NCBI RefSeq assembly: GCF_001375535.1 | Contig: NZ_LN831197.1 | Span: 3,398,184-3,462,183, forward strand | Length of the DNA stretch: 64,000 nucleotides | Direction: 5' to 3' | Origin: Bacillus niameyensis | Lineage (GTDB): Bacteria > Bacillota > Bacilli > Bacillales > Bacillaceae_C | In this document: piece by piece, positions 19,251 through 27,860 of the stretch | Numbering within the stretch: position 1 is the first letter of the stretch | Layout of the letters: every line of letters starts with the position of its first letter | The notes under the pieces: model-generated | What the model saw: only the letters and a program-made list of their open reading frames with translations | What the model was told of the DNA's origin: nothing | The model's database searches: none | Made by a program: the position numbers and the translations under genes

Positions 19251-20027
19251 ATGATGAAAGATTACAGGAAACATAGATTCTATCAAAAAAATATAGCGTT
19301 AATTTATATATTGGTACTCGTATTGGGAACGGTGGCTAGTTTAGCTATTCCAAAGTATGAGCAAGCGGCAGCGGTCGATCCATTAGTTATTCCGAATGAG
19401 GCGATTCGTCTCAGGATCCTTGCCAATAGCGACAGTGAGAAAGACCAAGAAGTGAAGCGTGAAATTCGCGATGCTGTAAATGACGAAATTAATCGTTGGG
19501 TGGAGGAATTGACTTCTATAGAAGACGCACGTCATGTGATGACTTCTCGTCTTGATGAAATTGAAGAAATAGCTCAGCAAATTTTAAAAGAAAAAGGATT
19601 CGATTATTCACTTAATGTAGAATTTGGCGAAGCACAGTTTCCTACAAAGCTTTATGGTCAATTTCTTTATCCTGCTGGAACTTACGAAGCCATTGTGATC
19701 ACACTTGGAAAAGGTAATGGTGCTAACTGGTGGTGTGTTCTATTCCCGCCCCTCTGTTTCCTTGACTTTTCCAATAGTCTTGCAGTTAGTGAAGGGATTG
19801 AGGAGTCCGGAGAAGAGCAAGAAAAGATAGAAGAGAAAGAAAAGAAACAAACAAAAGAAGCTAAAGAAAAGAAAGAAACGAAGTCAAAGAACGAACAGCT
19901 GGAAGCGGATTCTGAAGTTGTGGATAAGAATGTGGATAAGACTGCAGAAGCTCCAATTGTTGTTGATGATGAAAGTGAAGTTGAGGTAAAATTTTTCTTG
20001 GTGGAACTATTTAATAAAATCTTTTAA
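19251..20027 (+). CDS. spoIIR: Stage II sporulation protein R (forespore-to-mother-cell signal)
   Basis: SpoIIR is secreted from the forespore into the intermembrane space, where it activates the SpoIIGA protease to process pro-sigma-E. One hydrophobic segment near residues 15-33 is the export signal. The conserved core contains IPNEAIRLRILANSDS, DAVNDEI and the family signature WWCVLFPPLCFLDF. The C-terminal ~75 residues are a Glu/Lys-rich linker ending VEVKFFLVELFNKIF, making it longer (about 258 residues) than the ~224 of B. subtilis. Start 19251 or 19254 is favoured because GAGGGGAG directly abuts the ATG at 19245. Confidence 0.93.
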   Translation: MMKDYRKHRFYQKNIALIYILVLVLGTVASLAIPKYEQAAAVDPLVIPNEAIRLRILANSDSEKDQEVKREIRDAVNDEINRWVEELTSIEDARHVMTSRLDEIEEIAQQILKEKGFDYSLNVEFGEAQFPTKLYGQFLYPAGTYEAIVITLGKGNGANWWCVLFPPLCFLDFSNSLAVSEGIEESGEEQEKIEEKEKKQTKEAKEKKETKSKNEQLEADSEVVDKNVDKTAEAPIVVDDESEVEVKFFLVELFNKIF

Positions 20028-20079
20028 ATCTCTCAAGGGGGAGATTTTTTCTTTTTTTATATGAATATTGTGAATTACT

Positions 20080-20325
20080 TGTGTATAATAAGGTAGTTAT
20101 TCACATTAATCACAGGAGTTATCCACGGAATGTGGAAAATTATCCACAATATGTGTATAACCTTCAATATGGAACACCTCTTTCATTTATTAAAAAAAAA
20201 GAGGAAATCCCCAAAATATATGATGTTTTAATAAATAAATGTTTGAAAAGAAATGAGGAAAGAACAATGGATTCTTTACATTGGTCTGTGAATAAAGATG
20301 TGGATAATTTAAAAGGTTATCCACA
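20080..20325. promoter_or_regulatory. DnaA-box cluster (nine boxes) at the spoIIR-ywlC junction
   Basis: Seven perfect TTATNCACA boxes: 20080-20088 (minus), 20097-20105 (plus), 20140-20148 (plus), 20152-20160 (minus), 20287-20295 (minus), 20299-20307 (minus) and 20317-20325 (plus). Two one-mismatch boxes lie at 20119-20127 and 20131-20139. Three perfect boxes fall inside the first codons of ywlC. In B. subtilis, DnaA is known from ChIP work, as I recall, to bind a cluster at ywlC among a few oriC-region DnaA-box clusters that restrain initiation, so this appears conserved. Confidence 0.88.
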
Positions 20326-21316
20326 AATTAGAGAGGCAGCTCGATTATTACAGTCTAATCAAGTTGTGGCATTTCCTACAGAAACCGTATATGGACTTGG
20401 TGCTAATGCATTATCTGATGACGCCGTCGCAAAAATTTATGAGGCGAAAGGAAGACCTTCTGACAATCCACTAATTGTCCACATAGCTGAATTGCAACAA
20501 CTTGAAGAATTAGTTGATTCGATACCAGCCCATGCTCATTTGTTAATGAAGGAATTTTGGCCAGGCCCATTAACGCTTATTTTTCCAAAAAAGGCTGGTG
20601 TTGTTTCCGAGAAGGTAACAGCGGGTCTTGATACGATTGCGGTAAGGATGCCGGACCATCCGGTTGCGCTAGCACTCATATCTGCAGCCCGTTTGCCGAT
20701 TGCAGCTCCAAGTGCTAATAGATCGGGGAAACCAAGCCCTACAACTGCCCGTCATGTAGCAACAGATCTTGATGGGAGAGTTGCGGGTATTCTTGACGGC
20801 GGTCCAACTGGTGTAGGTCTTGAGTCGACTGTCGTTGATTGTACAGGGGAAGTACCGATTATATTGCGCCCAGGTGGTATTTCCATGGAAGACATAGAAA
20901 AGGTGATAGGAAATGTACTCGCTGGACCACTTTCGCCAAATCAGATGGAAATTCCGAAATCGCCAGGCATGAAATATAAGCACTATGCTCCTGTCGCTCC
21001 TTTATATTTATTAGACGGTGAACCGTCATGGATTCAGAGTATGATCGATCAAAAGCGCCGGGATGGGTTGAAAGTAGGCATAATGTCTACAACTGAAAAT
21101 ACGCATTATTATAATGCAGATCTTGTCCTGGAATGTGGCAGCAGAATGGACTTACAATCCGTTGCTCACCATTTATACGAAGTACTGCGAAAATTTGATG
21201 AGGTTCCATTGGATTGTATTTTTTCCGAAGTTTTCCCAGACTCTGGAATTGGAGCTGCGATTATGAATAGATTGGATAAAGCAGCTGGACATCACTGGAT
21301 TCGTCAGAAAGACTGA
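20267..21316 (+). CDS. ywlC: L-threonylcarbamoyladenylate synthase (Sua5/YwlC)
   Basis: Makes threonylcarbamoyl-AMP from threonine, bicarbonate and ATP for the t6A37 modification of ANN-decoding tRNAs. The YrdC core contains FPTETVYGLG, KGRPSDNPLIVHI and PSANRSGKPSPT. The C-terminal Sua5 domain begins around SPGMKYKHYAP, so this is the long two-domain form (349 residues; the B. subtilis protein is about 346). The reading frame is open further upstream to 20081, but the start is set at ATG 20267 because GAGGAAAG precedes it and because the upstream part consists of DnaA boxes. Confidence 0.93.
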   Translation: MDSLHWSVNKDVDNLKGYPQIREAARLLQSNQVVAFPTETVYGLGANALSDDAVAKIYEAKGRPSDNPLIVHIAELQQLEELVDSIPAHAHLLMKEFWPGPLTLIFPKKAGVVSEKVTAGLDTIAVRMPDHPVALALISAARLPIAAPSANRSGKPSPTTARHVATDLDGRVAGILDGGPTGVGLESTVVDCTGEVPIILRPGGISMEDIEKVIGNVLAGPLSPNQMEIPKSPGMKYKHYAPVAPLYLLDGEPSWIQSMIDQKRRDGLKVGIMSTTENTHYYNADLVLECGSRMDLQSVAHHLYEVLRKFDEVPLDCIFSEVFPDSGIGAAIMNRLDKAAGHHWIRQKD

Positions 21317-21410
21317 ATTCAATAAGAATAGGAAAAAAGCTAGTCTACTCTTGCATAAATCCGCATATGTTCCCTAATAGGCATGTCCTAAAGTGAAAGG
21401 GGAATAGAAA

Positions 21411-21962
21411 GTGCTTGCGGAATTTATTGCGCTGATCATTATGGCTTTTGCAGTTGGGATGGACGCTTTCTCCATATCCCTCGGCATGGGTGTTTATAAG
21501 ATAAGACTAAGAAGAATGTTCTATATCGGTCTAGTTGTTGGCCTTTTTCATTTGTTAATGCCATTAGTTGGAATTCTGATGGGTCATCTATTATCCGGCA
21601 CATTTGGGCAAATTACGATATATGTTGGAGGAATTTTATTAGTTATTATCGGAATGCAGATGGCTTTTTCCTCTTTTCGGAAAGAAGAGGATACGGTTAT
21701 TATTCCGACTGGCTGGGGATTATTCCTTTTTTCTTTACTTGTAAGTATTGATAGTTTTTCAGCTGGATTAAGCCTTGGTATTTTTGGAGTTAAAGCAGCA
21801 ATCGCTGTTATCTGTTTTGCAGCTGTATCCATTTTTTTAACATGGTCTGGGCTTTTAATCGGACGTAAAATCCAAAGTATGCTTGGCGCCTATGCAGAAC
21901 TGCTAGGGGGCGTAATCCTTATATCGTTTGGGATCAAACTATTGCTCCCTTTTCCCTGGTAA
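21411..21962 (+). CDS. mntP: Manganese efflux pump MntP
   Basis: A 183-residue inner-membrane exporter of Mn(II) with six predicted helices in two related halves. Each half contains an aspartate-bearing motif: MDAFSISLGMG near 18-28 and SIDSFSAGLSLG near 106-117. The start is GTG, preceded by AAAGGGGAA. The neighbours (ywlC, ywlE) are as in Bacillus, where the gene is ywlD. No yybP-ykoY-type manganese riboswitch is evident in the 94-base upstream gap. Confidence 0.92.
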   Translation: MLAEFIALIIMAFAVGMDAFSISLGMGVYKIRLRRMFYIGLVVGLFHLLMPLVGILMGHLLSGTFGQITIYVGGILLVIIGMQMAFSSFRKEEDTVIIPTGWGLFLFSLLVSIDSFSAGLSLGIFGVKAAIAVICFAAVSIFLTWSGLLIGRKIQSMLGAYAELLGGVILISFGIKLLLPFPW

Positions 21963-21998
21963 ACTATTCCGTTTTCTTTATGAAAATAATTATTTCAT

Positions 21999-22033
21999 GA
22001 CAGCTATTTCAAAAGAGGGCTGTCTTTTTATTT
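21999..22033 (+). terminator. Terminator after mntP
   Basis: GACAGC (21999-22004) pairs with GCTGTC (22019-22024), followed by TTTTTATTTT. Confidence 0.75.
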
Positions 22034-22072
22034 TCAAATATGGCATAATTTCAATAAACTTACGTAATGCTT

Positions 22073-22100
22073 TTGACCTACATATTTAGAACGTTATGTT
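22073..22100 (+). promoter_or_regulatory. Sigma-A promoter for ywlE
   Basis: TTGACC (22073-22078), 16-bp spacer, TATGTT (22095-22100), 31 bases before the ywlE start. Confidence 0.55.
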
Positions 22101-22130
22101 AAATAGAAAAAGAAAAGGAGGTAAAATTAA

Positions 22131-22562
22131 TTGAAAGTTTTGTTTATATGTACAGGTAACACTTGTAGAAGTCCGATGGCGGCTGCCATTTTTAACGATA
22201 GATGGTCAGAAAAAGGTCAAGCACGTTCTGCTGGCTTATTTGCAACAGAAGGGCAAGAGGCAGCATTAAACGCATCCAGTGTATTGAACGAACATGGCAT
22301 TGAAATTCAGCATCAATCTAGCCAAGTGAAAAAGGAAGATATGAACTGGGCAACTCATATTTTGACGATGACGTTGGCACATAAGGAAATGCTGATGAAT
22401 TATTTCCCTGAAGCAAGCGATAAGATTTTTACCCTAAAAGAATATGTACATCATTCTGAACATGACCTCGATGTGATTGATCCTTTTGGAGGAGATCTAG
22501 AAGTTTATAAAATGACATTTTCTGAGCTTGACCATTTAATTAGCCGAATTTTTAAAGATTAA
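22131..22562 (+). CDS. ywlE: Protein-arginine-phosphatase YwlE
   Basis: A 143-residue low-molecular-weight phosphatase. The P-loop CTGNTCRS gives C7 as nucleophile and R13. Thr at position 11 is the residue known in YwlE to select phosphoarginine over phosphotyrosine. The general acid lies in DPFGGD near residue 121. In Bacillus it counters the arginine kinase McsB, affecting CtsR and ClpCP-directed degradation. The TTG start is preceded by AAAGGAGG. The gene runs into the chemoreceptor gene 23 bases downstream. Confidence 0.94.
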   Translation: MKVLFICTGNTCRSPMAAAIFNDRWSEKGQARSAGLFATEGQEAALNASSVLNEHGIEIQHQSSQVKKEDMNWATHILTMTLAHKEMLMNYFPEASDKIFTLKEYVHHSEHDLDVIDPFGGDLEVYKMTFSELDHLISRIFKD

Positions 22563-22585
22563 TCATAAAAGGATGAGGAAGTTCA

Positions 22586-23890
22586 ATGAAAAAAAAGCGT
22601 AAATATCGAATGGGTTTACAGAAGAAATTGGTTATGTTTACGACAACGGTTGCAACCGTAACCTTTTCTACAAGTGCCTTCTTTTTATATTTTATTTACC
22701 CACTTGTAGAAGAGTATATGAATCAGACTTTGTTTACTCTCGGAACTTTGTTATTAGGAATCATTTGGTCGGGGATTATTGCTTGGTTTGCAGCATTCGT
22801 AATAACTAGACCTTTACATCGACTCGAGGAAGCAGCGGTTCGAGCTGGAAATGGAGACATTAGAGAAGATGTGATAGTAAGTAAAACAGATGATGAAATC
22901 AATTCCTTAGGGAAAGCTTTTAATCTAATGTTGCATAATCTTCGAGAAATGGTTCAGCAAATCGAAGAAAGTGTAACAAGTACAAATGAGAATGTCGTTT
23001 CCATTTCCAAGAAAACAATGAAAGTGGCAGGAGAAGCAGAAAGTGCTGCTCACACAATTTCAGAAATATCTTTAGGAGCTGAGAGTTCAGCTGCGGCGAT
23101 TCAACAGACAGCTGAATCAGTAGAAGATATTACTCGAATAGCGAATGAAGTACAAGACAGAGCAAAAGAGTCCGAGAGAATTTCGCAGGTGATGCTGACT
23201 GAACTAATTAAAAGCCAAGAAGTCGTAGAGTCACTTGTTGAAGGGATTACCAATTTGGCAGTGAACAATAATGATTCACTTAATTCTGTTAAACGACTCG
23301 AGGAAAATACTTCTCAAGTTGGGCAAATCATTCAACTCGTTGGAGATATTGCGAATCAAACGAACTTATTAGCATTGAATGCATCGATTGAAGCAGCACG
23401 GGCTGGCGAGCATGGAAAAGGTTTTGCTGTTGTCGCAGATGAAGTTAGGAAACTAGCAGATGAAAGTGCCAAAGCAGTAAATGGAATTTCTGAACTTCTT
23501 AATGCGATCCAATCAGAAGTAAATCAAGTAGTCGAGCAAATTAGTGAGCAAGTTGTCTCAGCTAATTCAGAAGTAGGAAAAGGAAAACAAACGAATATCG
23601 CCATTGCGAAAATGACAGAAACGATTCATGAATCTGCTAAAGCGGTAGAGTCGATTTCTCATTTAGTAGACAGGCAAATGGATAACGTTCAAGAAACTTC
23701 TGCACAGGCAGAAGAAGTAGCTGCCATTGCGGAGGAAACGTCAGCAGGGGCCGAAGAAGTAGCTAAGATGGCTATAAAGCAAGCAGCTGACATGGAAGAA
23801 ATTGATCAATTAACAGGACAATTAAAAGAGCAAGCTAGTAAATTAAAAGATACGATTTCCCGCTTTGATTTAACAGAAACGACAAACTAA
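22586..23890 (+). CDS. Methyl-accepting chemotaxis protein with no large sensor domain
   Basis: A 434-residue membrane-bound chemoreceptor-like protein. Two hydrophobic helices (about 15-38 and 44-68) are separated by only a few residues, so there is no sizeable extracytoplasmic ligand domain. A HAMP domain follows (about 70-125), then a long coiled-coil signalling domain whose conserved hairpin tip reads [20 protein letters not shown] near 264-283. It would feed CheA/CheW. With the minimal outside loop it may sense membrane state or an internal signal. It sits between ywlE and rpiB, where B. subtilis has no chemoreceptor. Confidence 0.9.
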   Translation: MKKKRKYRMGLQKKLVMFTTTVATVTFSTSAFFLYFIYPLVEEYMNQTLFTLGTLLLGIIWSGIIAWFAAFVITRPLHRLEEAAVRAGNGDIREDVIVSKTDDEINSLGKAFNLMLHNLREMVQQIEESVTSTNENVVSISKKTMKVAGEAESAAHTISEISLGAESSAAAIQQTAESVEDITRIANEVQDRAKESERISQVMLTELIKSQEVVESLVEGITNLAVNNNDSLNSVKRLEENTSQVGQIIQLVGDIANQTNLLALNASIEAARAGEHGKGFAVVADEVRKLADESAKAVNGISELLNAIQSEVNQVVEQISEQVVSANSEVGKGKQTNIAIAKMTETIHESAKAVESISHLVDRQMDNVQETSAQAEEVAAIAEETSAGAEEVAKMAIKQAADMEEIDQLTGQLKEQASKLKDTISRFDLTETTN

Positions 23891-23952
23891 CAATTATTGT
23901 AAGTAAAAAAACAGCCAATCATAGAAGTTTCCATTATAATAAAAGAAAAAGA

Positions 23953-23976
23953 AGACACTCTTTTAAAAGAGTGTCT
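23953..23976. promoter_or_regulatory. 24-bp perfect palindrome before rpiB
   Basis: The arms AGACACTCTTTT and AAAAGAGTGTCT abut with no loop. The element ends 9 bases before the AAGGAGG ribosome site of rpiB. On the minus strand it is followed by a T-rich run. It may be an operator or an RNA hairpin; there is no plus-strand U tract. Confidence 0.7.
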
Positions 23977-23999
23977 ATTCATTAAGGAGGACTGTAATT

Positions 24000-24437
24000 A
24001 TGAAAGTGGCATTGGCATCAGACCATGGAGGAATCCATATTCGAGAAGATATTAAACATTTATTGGACGAGATGGGCATTGAATACGAGGACTTTGGCTG
24101 TAACTGTGAAGGCTCTGTTGATTATCCGGATTATGCTCTTCCAGTTGCTGAGAAAGTGGCAAACGGGGAATTTGACCGAGGGATTTTAATCTGTGGGACG
24201 GGAATTGGAATGAGTATATCGGCCAATAAAGTAAAGGGCATTCGTTGTGCACTTGTCCATGATCTTTTCAGTGCCAAAATGACCCGTCTCCATAATAACA
24301 GCAACGTCCTTGCGATGGGAGAGCGTGTGATCGGCCCAGGCCTTGCTCGGGAAATTGCTAAAACTTGGCTTGAAACAGAATTTGAAGGTGGACGCCACCA
24401 AAAGCGAATCGAAAAAATTACCCATTACGAAGAATAA
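24000..24437 (+). CDS. rpiB: Ribose-5-phosphate isomerase B
   Basis: Interconverts ribose 5-phosphate and ribulose 5-phosphate in the pentose phosphate pathway. The 145-residue RpiB/LacAB fold shows ASDHGG at 6-11, CGTGIGMSISANK near 65-77 and HNNSNVLAMGERV near 98-110. AAGGAGG precedes the ATG. It corresponds to ywlF of B. subtilis by position. Confidence 0.93.
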   Translation: MKVALASDHGGIHIREDIKHLLDEMGIEYEDFGCNCEGSVDYPDYALPVAEKVANGEFDRGILICGTGIGMSISANKVKGIRCALVHDLFSAKMTRLHNNSNVLAMGERVIGPGLAREIAKTWLETEFEGGRHQKRIEKITHYEE

Positions 24438-24452
24438 GGTGCCTGGCACAAA

Positions 24453-24598
24453 GAAAAGCGGAAGGCAGCGTTTAGCGCCGTACAAACTTTTTAGGTTTTC
24501 TGACAAGATATAGGAAACACGGCGAGGAACGAGCCGATGTTGACTTATCGTAGGAAGAAACCGAAAGTTTGCTAGGCGCTGCTGCCTGGAGCTGGACA
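24453..24598 (+). repeat. Dispersed hairpin repeat, copy 2 (after rpiB)
   Basis: A 146-bp copy starting 15 bases after the rpiB stop. Pairs: GGCAGC with GCTGCC, AGCGCC with GGCGCT, AAACTTT with AAAGTTT, GGTTTC with GAAACC, and the central CGGC with GCCG. Compared with copies 1 and 3 both sides of these helices change together. The centre is shorter by about 8 bases because the innermost hairpin is missing. Confidence 0.9.
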
Positions 24599-24639
24599 CG
24601 CCCCGAAATTTGTCGAATAGTGGTAAGGGAGGTAACAAC

Positions 24640-25188
24640 TTGACTCTACCTTTGAGTGAATGGATGAATCAGATGCAGCGAATCACTCAAGAATGTAAGG
24701 ATCAATTGAATCTAGGGCCTGGCAAGGTGTTAGTGGTTGGCTGTTCCACTTCGGAAATCGCGGGTGAAAAAATAGGAACGTCAGGATCAATGGAAACAGC
24801 AAAGGTTATCTTTGAAGAGCTGCGGAACTATGCACAAGAGCATGGATTTGCGCTAGCCTTTCAGTGTTGTGAACATTTGAACCGTGCTCTCGTTACAGAG
24901 AAAAAAACGGCCCAAAAACACGGATGGGAAGAAGTATCTGTAATTCCAGCCCCGACAGCTGGCGGGTCAATGGCTACATTTGCTTATCAACATTTTGAAG
25001 ATCCGATTGTCGTTGAGTTTATTAAGGCTGATGCTGGTATTGATATTGGTGATACGTTTATAGGAATGCATTTGAAGCATGTAGCCGTCCCAATTCGCAT
25101 CTCGCAAAAACAATTAGGCAATGCCCATGTAACATTAGCTACAACGAGACCGAAGTTAATTGGTGGAGCAAGAGCTATATATGAATGA
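24640..25188 (+). CDS. ywlG: YwlG-like DUF436 / TIGR01440 family protein
   Basis: A 182-residue cytosolic protein of unknown function, conserved beside glyA and rpiB in Bacilli. Recognisable blocks are [31 protein letters not shown] and [19 protein letters not shown]. The start is set at TTG 24640, directly after AAGGGAGGT; the earlier in-frame TTG at 24610 has no ribosome site and lies next to the repeat. Conserved Cys/Asp residues could indicate an enzyme, but none is established that I know of. Confidence 0.88.
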   Translation: MTLPLSEWMNQMQRITQECKDQLNLGPGKVLVVGCSTSEIAGEKIGTSGSMETAKVIFEELRNYAQEHGFALAFQCCEHLNRALVTEKKTAQKHGWEEVSVIPAPTAGGSMATFAYQHFEDPIVVEFIKADAGIDIGDTFIGMHLKHVAVPIRISQKQLGNAHVTLATTRPKLIGGARAIYE

Positions 25189-25196
25189 TGTTTGCC

Positions 25197-25250
25197 TAAA
25201 GCTGAACATTTAATAGGATGTATGTCCTAAATGTTAGGATTTAGCTTCAA
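25197..25250 (+). terminator. Hairpin/terminator after ywlG
   Basis: Nested inverted repeat: AAGCT...AGCTT outside, AACATTTA...TAAATGTT inside, closing on TAGGA/TCCTA around TGTATG. It precedes the glyA promoter. The U tract is weak. Confidence 0.5.
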
Positions 25251-25266
25251 AAAATGAAAAAATCGT

Positions 25267-25295
25267 TTGGCATTGCTTCTCTACCGTGGTAGAAT
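25267..25295 (+). promoter_or_regulatory. Sigma-A promoter for glyA
   Basis: TTGGCA (25267-25272), 17-bp spacer, TAGAAT (25290-25295), 56 bases before the glyA ATG. Confidence 0.7.
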
Positions 25296-25350
25296 GAGAT
25301 GGAATTTAAAACTTGAAAATTGTCAAAAAGATGAAGGGGGAACGGATAAA

Positions 25351-26586
25351 ATGAGTAACCTCGCTAACCAAGATCCGCAAGTGTATGAAGCCATTCAAAA
25401 AGAATTAAAACGGCAGCGGACGAAAATTGAATTAATTGCATCAGAAAACTTTGTAAGCTCCGCTGTTATGGAGGCTCAAGGGTCAGTTTTAACGAATAAA
25501 TATGCAGAAGGTTATCCTGGTCGCCGTTATTATGGCGGCTGTGAATATGTTGATATCGCGGAAGATCTTGCTCGCGACCGTGCAAAAGAAATCTTTGGCG
25601 CAGAACATGTAAACGTACAGCCGCATTCCGGTGCTCAAGCGAATATGGCTGTCTATTTTACAGTACTAGAGCCTGGAGATACTGTCCTTGGCATGAACTT
25701 GTCACACGGCGGTCATTTAACACATGGTAGCCCTGTGAATTTCAGCGGTGTTCAATATAATTTTGTTGAGTATGGAGTAGATGAAGTCGACCATCGCATA
25801 AATTATGAAGATGTTCGGCAAAAAGCTCTAGAACATAAACCGAAACTGATCGTAGTTGGGGCGAGCGCTTACCCACGGATTATTGATTTTAAAAAGTTCC
25901 GTGAAATTGCAGATGAAGTCGGTGCTTATTTAATGACGGATATGGCGCATATCGCTGGTCTAGTAGCAGCTGGCCTTCATCCGAATCCAGTTCCATATTG
26001 CGAATTTGTCACGACGACAACCCACAAAACATTGCGCGGACCTCGTGGCGGAATGATTCTATGTAAAGAGGAATTCGCTAAGAAAATTGACAAATCCGTT
26101 TTCCCTGGGATTCAAGGTGGTCCACTTATGCACGTTATTGCTGCAAAAGCAGTTGCATTTGGTGAAGCATTAACAGAGGAATTTAAAGTCTACAGTCAAA
26201 ATATTATTGATAACGCTAAGCGCCTTGGCGAATCTTTGAAAAAGGAAGGCCTGAATCTCGTTTCTGACGGTACAGACAATCATTTACTTTTAGTCGATTT
26301 ACGACCAATCGGCCTAACTGGAAAAGTGGCTGAAAAAGTTTTGGACGAGGTTGGAATTACAGTTAATAAAAATACAATCCCATTCGATCCAGAAGGTCCG
26401 TTCACAACAAGCGGAATCCGGATCGGAACGCCAGCCGTTACTTCAAGAGGTTTTGGTCCTGAAGAGATGGACGAAATTGCATCCCTTATTGGACTTGTAT
26501 TGAAAAATCATGATGACGAAGCTAAATTAGCTGAAGCACGTAATCGCGTTGAAGCTTTAACGGCTAAGTTTTCATTATATGAATAA
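25351..26586 (+). CDS. glyA: Serine hydroxymethyltransferase
   Basis: A PLP enzyme converting serine and tetrahydrofolate to glycine and 5,10-methylene-THF, the main one-carbon source. The 411-residue protein has [13 protein letters not shown] near 51-63, DMAHIAGL near 198-205 and the PLP-lysine block [13 protein letters not shown] near 223-235. The start is ATG 25351, after AAGGGGGAACG. The frame stays open back to 25267, but that codon is the -35 of the promoter. Synteny with ywlG and upp is conserved. Confidence 0.96.
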   Translation: MSNLANQDPQVYEAIQKELKRQRTKIELIASENFVSSAVMEAQGSVLTNKYAEGYPGRRYYGGCEYVDIAEDLARDRAKEIFGAEHVNVQPHSGAQANMAVYFTVLEPGDTVLGMNLSHGGHLTHGSPVNFSGVQYNFVEYGVDEVDHRINYEDVRQKALEHKPKLIVVGASAYPRIIDFKKFREIADEVGAYLMTDMAHIAGLVAAGLHPNPVPYCEFVTTTTHKTLRGPRGGMILCKEEFAKKIDKSVFPGIQGGPLMHVIAAKAVAFGEALTEEFKVYSQNIIDNAKRLGESLKKEGLNLVSDGTDNHLLLVDLRPIGLTGKVAEKVLDEVGITVNKNTIPFDPEGPFTTSGIRIGTPAVTSRGFGPEEMDEIASLIGLVLKNHDDEAKLAEARNRVEALTAKFSLYE

Positions 26587-26591
26587 GAAAA

Positions 26592-26617
26592 GACCGGCTC
26601 CACGGCCGGTTTTTCTT
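26592..26617 (+). terminator. Terminator after glyA
   Basis: ACCGGC and GCCGGT form a GC stem around a short loop, followed by TTTTCTT. Confidence 0.85.
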
Positions 26618-26639
26618 ATGGAGAAAAAGGTTAGTTAAC

Positions 26640-26965
26640 GGAGTATCCATTGAAGTCGGGAGATTCCGAGCAAGTAAGAAATTAATTCTTGAAGTTGCGA
26701 AAATCGGAGCGCAGTTAAAAGATTATATTCTGAAGTCGTGAAAATCCTAGCGCAGTTAAAAGATTATCTCTTAAAGTCGCGAAATTCTCAACAAATTTAA
26801 AAGAATATCTGTTTAAGTCGTGAAAATCTCACCGAAGTAAAAGAATATCTCTCAAAGTCGTGAAATTCTCAACAAATTTAAAAGAATATCTCGCAGAGTC
26901 GCGAAATCTCCAGCAAATTCAAAAAATTTCCACCGGAATTCGCGAAATCCCTCCCAAAAGTCGAA
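26640..26965 (+). repeat. Degenerate ~41-bp tandem repeats between glyA and upp
   Basis: The anchor AGTCG (or AGTTG) recurs at 26654, 26693, 26734, 26775, 26816, 26856 and 26897, giving spacings of 39, 41, 41, 41, 40 and 41. The consensus reads roughly AAGTCGcGAAAwTCTCA then AAATTTAAAAGAATATCT. Further decayed units with ATTCGCGAAATCC and AAGTCGAAAGAATCC run to about 26980. No open reading frame covers it. The spacing is close to four helical turns. Confidence 0.85.
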
Positions 26966-27055
26966 AGAATCCAGCGAATCCCTTCAAGAAACCACGCTCT
27001 TTCAACTAAGTATTTGCCCTCATCCTAATATAATTGCAGATTCTCCCCCTTTCCC

Positions 27056-27084
27056 TTGCTCCGCTCATATCTTTTCTGTAAAAT
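27056..27084 (+). promoter_or_regulatory. Sigma-A promoter for upp
   Basis: TTGCTC (27056-27061), 17-bp spacer, TAAAAT (27079-27084), leaving a leader of about 70 nt. Confidence 0.6.
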
Positions 27085-27161
27085 AATCAGAGGTAAGCTG
27101 ATTGACGCAGAAGACAAAAATCCGCAAATTTCGGCAAGATTAACATTAAAGGAGAGATACC

Positions 27162-27791
27162 ATGGCTAAAGTATATGTGTTCGATCATCCTCTCATCCAA
27201 CACAAAATGACATATATTCGGGATAAGAACACAGGGACAAAGGAGTTTCGTGAACTTGTAGATGAAGTTGCAACTCTAATGATGTTTGAAATCACAAGAG
27301 ATATGTCCCTTGAAGAGGTAGATGTTGAAACACCTGTCGCTACCGCAAAGTCAAAAGTTTTAGCTGGAAAAAAACTTGGAATTATTCCTATTCTTCGAGC
27401 CGGAATTGGTATGGTGGATGGAATTTTAAACTTGATCCCAGCTGCTAAAGTGGGACATGTTGGTTTATATCGTGACCCTGAAACATTAAAACCTGTTGAA
27501 TATTATGTGAAACTTCCTAATGATATTGCAGACAGAGAATTAATTCTAGTTGATCCGATGCTCGCTACTGGAGGATCAGCTATTGCTGCTGCTGAATCAT
27601 TAAAAACTCGCGGCGCAAAAAACATTAAATTTATGTGCTTAATTGCCGCTCCTGAAGGTGTAGAAGCGATGCAGAAGGCACACCCTGATATTGATATATA
27701 TATTGCGGGGCTAGATGAAAAATTGAATGAAAAAGGATATATCGTTCCTGGGCTAGGAGATGCCGGCGATCGGTTATTTGGAACAAAATAA
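27162..27791 (+). CDS. upp: Uracil phosphoribosyltransferase
   Basis: Salvages uracil to UMP using PRPP. The 209-residue type I PRTase shows VPILRAG-like [13 protein letters not shown] near 75-87, the PRPP-binding loop [12 protein letters not shown] near 127-138, and the C-terminal uracil-binding [12 protein letters not shown] near 191-202. AAAGGAGAG precedes the ATG. It sits between glyA and mnaA as in Bacillus. Confidence 0.96.
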   Translation: MAKVYVFDHPLIQHKMTYIRDKNTGTKEFRELVDEVATLMMFEITRDMSLEEVDVETPVATAKSKVLAGKKLGIIPILRAGIGMVDGILNLIPAAKVGHVGLYRDPETLKPVEYYVKLPNDIADRELILVDPMLATGGSAIAAAESLKTRGAKNIKFMCLIAAPEGVEAMQKAHPDIDIYIAGLDEKLNEKGYIVPGLGDAGDRLFGTK

Positions 27792-27798
27792 AGTTATA

Positions 27799-27835
27799 AA
27801 GGACTAAGGTGGGATGATCATTCTCACCTTCTTTA
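27799..27835 (+). terminator. Intercistronic hairpin between upp and mnaA
   Basis: AAGGTGGGA and TCTCACCTT form a 9-bp stem around TGATCAT, followed by the short CTTTACT. It may attenuate read-through from upp into mnaA. Confidence 0.5.
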
Positions 27836-27860
27836 CTATACTGAGAAGGGGAGGAAGGTA

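Noticed and set aside
20081-20266. N-terminal extension of YwlC
   Set aside because: The sequence is made of DnaA boxes; a proper ribosome site and known start lie at 20267.
26640-26980. Relation of the 41-bp repeat to the 52-bp arrays
   Set aside because: No shared dyad; only the short GTCG word is common.
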